Shown: piece after piece, positions 5,809 to 6,867 of the stretch
Layout of the letters: the number at the start of each line of letters is the position of its first letter
Position numbering within the stretch: the stretch's first letter is position 1
Source: Firmicutes bacterium UBA1047
Lineage (GTDB): Bacteria > Bacillota > Clostridia > Tissierellales > Sedimentibacteraceae
Direction of reading: 5' to 3'
Length of the DNA stretch: 6,867 nt
Assembly (NCBI GenBank): GCA_002316585.1
Contig: DCDU01000227.1
Location: forward strand, 2,961-9,827
Notes under the pieces: model-generated
The model's database searches: none
What the model saw: the letters and a program-made list of their open reading frames with translations, nothing else
Told to the model about the DNA's origin: nothing
Program-made: the position numbers and the translations under genes

Positions 5809-6696
5809 ATGAAAAAAAATAAAGTGTTGTCAATGATAGCGTTAGTATTGGTGTCAGCATTGGCTTTAGCGGGATGTGCGCAAGAGAATCCTTCCGAGCA
5901 AGGAGATAATTTTGATTTAGGAAAAGATATTACTGTGGTAGCAAGAGATGCTGCTTCCGGAACAAGAGGGGCTTTCCATGAGATAATGAAAATAATTGTT
6001 AAGGAAAATGATACGGAAGTTGATAAATTAGTTGTAGGTGCTTTAGAGTTTGATGGGACGGATAAAGTTATTACAGCAGTTGAAGGAGACAAATACGGCA
6101 TAGGTTATATTTCATTAGGCTCTGTAAGTGACAGGATTAAAGCGGTTTCAGTAAACGGAACCGAGCCTACTGTTGAAAATGTAAGAGACGGAAGCTACTC
6201 GGTATCAAGGCCCTTCTTATTGGTTACAAAGGGAACCGAAAGTGAATTGGTAAAAGATTTCTTAAAATTTACCGAATCAACACAGGGACAGGCTATTACG
6301 GATGAAATGAAATTTATAGGAGCTGTTGATTCATCTGAAGAATATACGGCATCAGGTATGTCGGGTACAATAAAAGTAGCCGGCTCAACATCGGTGGCAC
6401 CTTTGATGGAAAAATTGCAGGAAGCATATAAGGAGCTTAACCCGGATGTAGTATTTGAAACTCAGGCACAAGGTTCATCACAAGGTATTAAAGCCGCAAT
6501 TGACGGTTCTTATGATATCGGAATGAGTTCAAGAGAATTAAAAGAAGAAGAAGCTTCGGAATTAAACAGGCATGTACTTGCGATTGATGGTATTGCAGTA
6601 ATAGTAAATAATGAAAATCCAAAAAGTGATTTGGCATCAGAAGATATTACAAATATTTATATAGGCGAAATCACAAAGTGGAATGAAGTTAAATAA
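5809..6696 (+). CDS. pstS: Phosphate ABC transporter substrate-binding lipoprotein PstS, circularly permuted
   Basis: This is predicted to capture phosphate outside the membrane and deliver it to the PstCAB transporter. The 295 aa protein begins with a lipoprotein signal (lysines, a hydrophobic stretch, then LALAGC with the lipidated Cys at 23). The two PstS halves then come in reversed order. Residues 39-171 match the usual second half: ARDAASGTRGAF (45-56) with the phosphate-binding Arg and SGT, YGIGYISLG (96-104), SVSRPF (131-136) and GQAITDE (160-166). A linker of about 15 residues follows. Residues 187-295 match the usual first half: VAGSTSVAPLMEKL (190-203), QGSSQGIKAAIDG (221-233), YDIGMSSREL (235-244), IDGIAVIVN (259-267) and ITKWNEVK (288-295). 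Nothing of the family core seems missing. The ATG at 5809 follows AAAAGGAG (5796-5803) and begins the signal peptide. The stop overlaps the start of pstC by one base, confirming the operon. Confidence 0.93.
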   Translation: MKKNKVLSMIALVLVSALALAGCAQENPSEQGDNFDLGKDITVVARDAASGTRGAFHEIMKIIVKENDTEVDKLVVGALEFDGTDKVITAVEGDKYGIGYISLGSVSDRIKAVSVNGTEPTVENVRDGSYSVSRPFLLVTKGTESELVKDFLKFTESTQGQAITDEMKFIGAVDSSEEYTASGMSGTIKVAGSTSVAPLMEKLQEAYKELNPDVVFETQAQGSSQGIKAAIDGSYDIGMSSRELKEEEASELNRHVLAIDGIAVIVNNENPKSDLASEDITNIYIGEITKWNEVK

Positions 6697-6867
6697 TGCA
6701 AACAAGACACTCGAACATTAATGAGATAATAATGCAGGCAATCTTCTTTCTGTCTGCATTAATTTCCGTTATTGCAGTCCTTGCCATCTGCCTCTTCCTG
6801 TTCATGAGAGGTATCCCTGCTATTTCGGAAATAGGATTTATGGATTTTATATTTAATGAAAAGTGGG
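6696..6867 (+). CDS. pstC: Phosphate ABC transporter permease PstC, 3' partial
   Basis: This is the start of an inner-membrane channel subunit of the PstSCAB phosphate importer. Only 57 codons are in the window. They show a short polar N-terminus, a first transmembrane helix at about residues 13-36, and then RGIPAISEIGFMDFIFNEKW (38-57), the conserved segment that follows helix 1 in PstC and PstA-type permeases. The ATG shares its A with the TAA stop of pstS (TAATG), and no good ribosome binding site lies before it, so translation is probably coupled to pstS. PstC is preferred over PstA because it follows pstS directly and because of this segment. Confidence 0.88.
   Translation, partial: MQTRHSNINEIIMQAIFFLSALISVIAVLAICLFLFMRGIPAISEIGFMDFIFNEKW

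Noticed and set aside
5943..5960. Loss of the Asp of the E. coli PstS R-x-D-GSGT motif (here RDAASGT) as a defect
   Set aside because: Firmicute PstS proteins vary at this position while keeping Arg and SGT, so this alone does not suggest loss of phosphate binding.
5809..6696. PstS as a truncated or frameshifted pseudogene
   Set aside because: Both halves are complete, the signal peptide and ribosome site are good, and the stop is tightly coupled to pstC. Reordering, not damage, explains the sequence.

Overview
The window is AT-rich, with all genes on the + strand, AGGAGG-type ribosome binding sites, TTG use as a start, and strong hairpin plus T-run terminators. This points to a low-GC Firmicute, most likely a Clostridia/Tissierellia-type anaerobe. 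The lineage is inferred from style and from the protein families; no rRNA or marker gene is present.

Layout. (1) Positions 1-1560 hold the 3' part of a glutamine synthetase of the glnA superfamily, cut by the window edge. The catalytic residues are all recognisable, but the protein has an unusual insertion and a long C-terminal extension. A very strong, REP-like terminator follows. (2) Positions 1627-1925 are a gene-free stretch with a good sigma-A-type promoter, a near-perfect palindrome overlapping its -35, and a leader of about 185 nt. This leads into an NhaC-family Na+/H+ antiporter (1926-3413) with its own terminator. (3) Positions 3540-5627 encode a soluble three-part signalling protein, TPR repeats - GAF - GGDEF, with an intact active site and inhibitory site, so it is predicted to be a diguanylate cyclase (c-di-GMP synthesis). 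It starts at TTG behind a run of seven G. (4) From 5638 to the end, the terminator of the cyclase gene overlaps 11-bp-phased TTTACA repeats that look like a PhoP/PhoB box. These are followed by the start of a pst phosphate-uptake operon: a lipoprotein PstS (5809-6696) and the beginning of the permease gene pstC (6696 to the edge).

How the genes relate. The first three genes appear to be independent transcription units covering nitrogen assimilation, cation homeostasis and second-messenger signalling. Only pstS-pstC is a visible operon; their stop and start codons overlap by one base.

The most striking observation is that PstS is circularly permuted. The half of the phosphate-binding protein that normally comes second (the SGTRGAF motif through to the family's usual C-terminus) comes first, directly after the lipoprotein signal. 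The half that normally begins the mature protein (GSTSVAP ... ITKWNEVK) comes last. Both halves look intact. I recall similar orders in some clostridial proteins, so this may be a lineage-wide architecture rather than a unique event. No mobile element, CRISPR array, tRNA or rRNA was seen.
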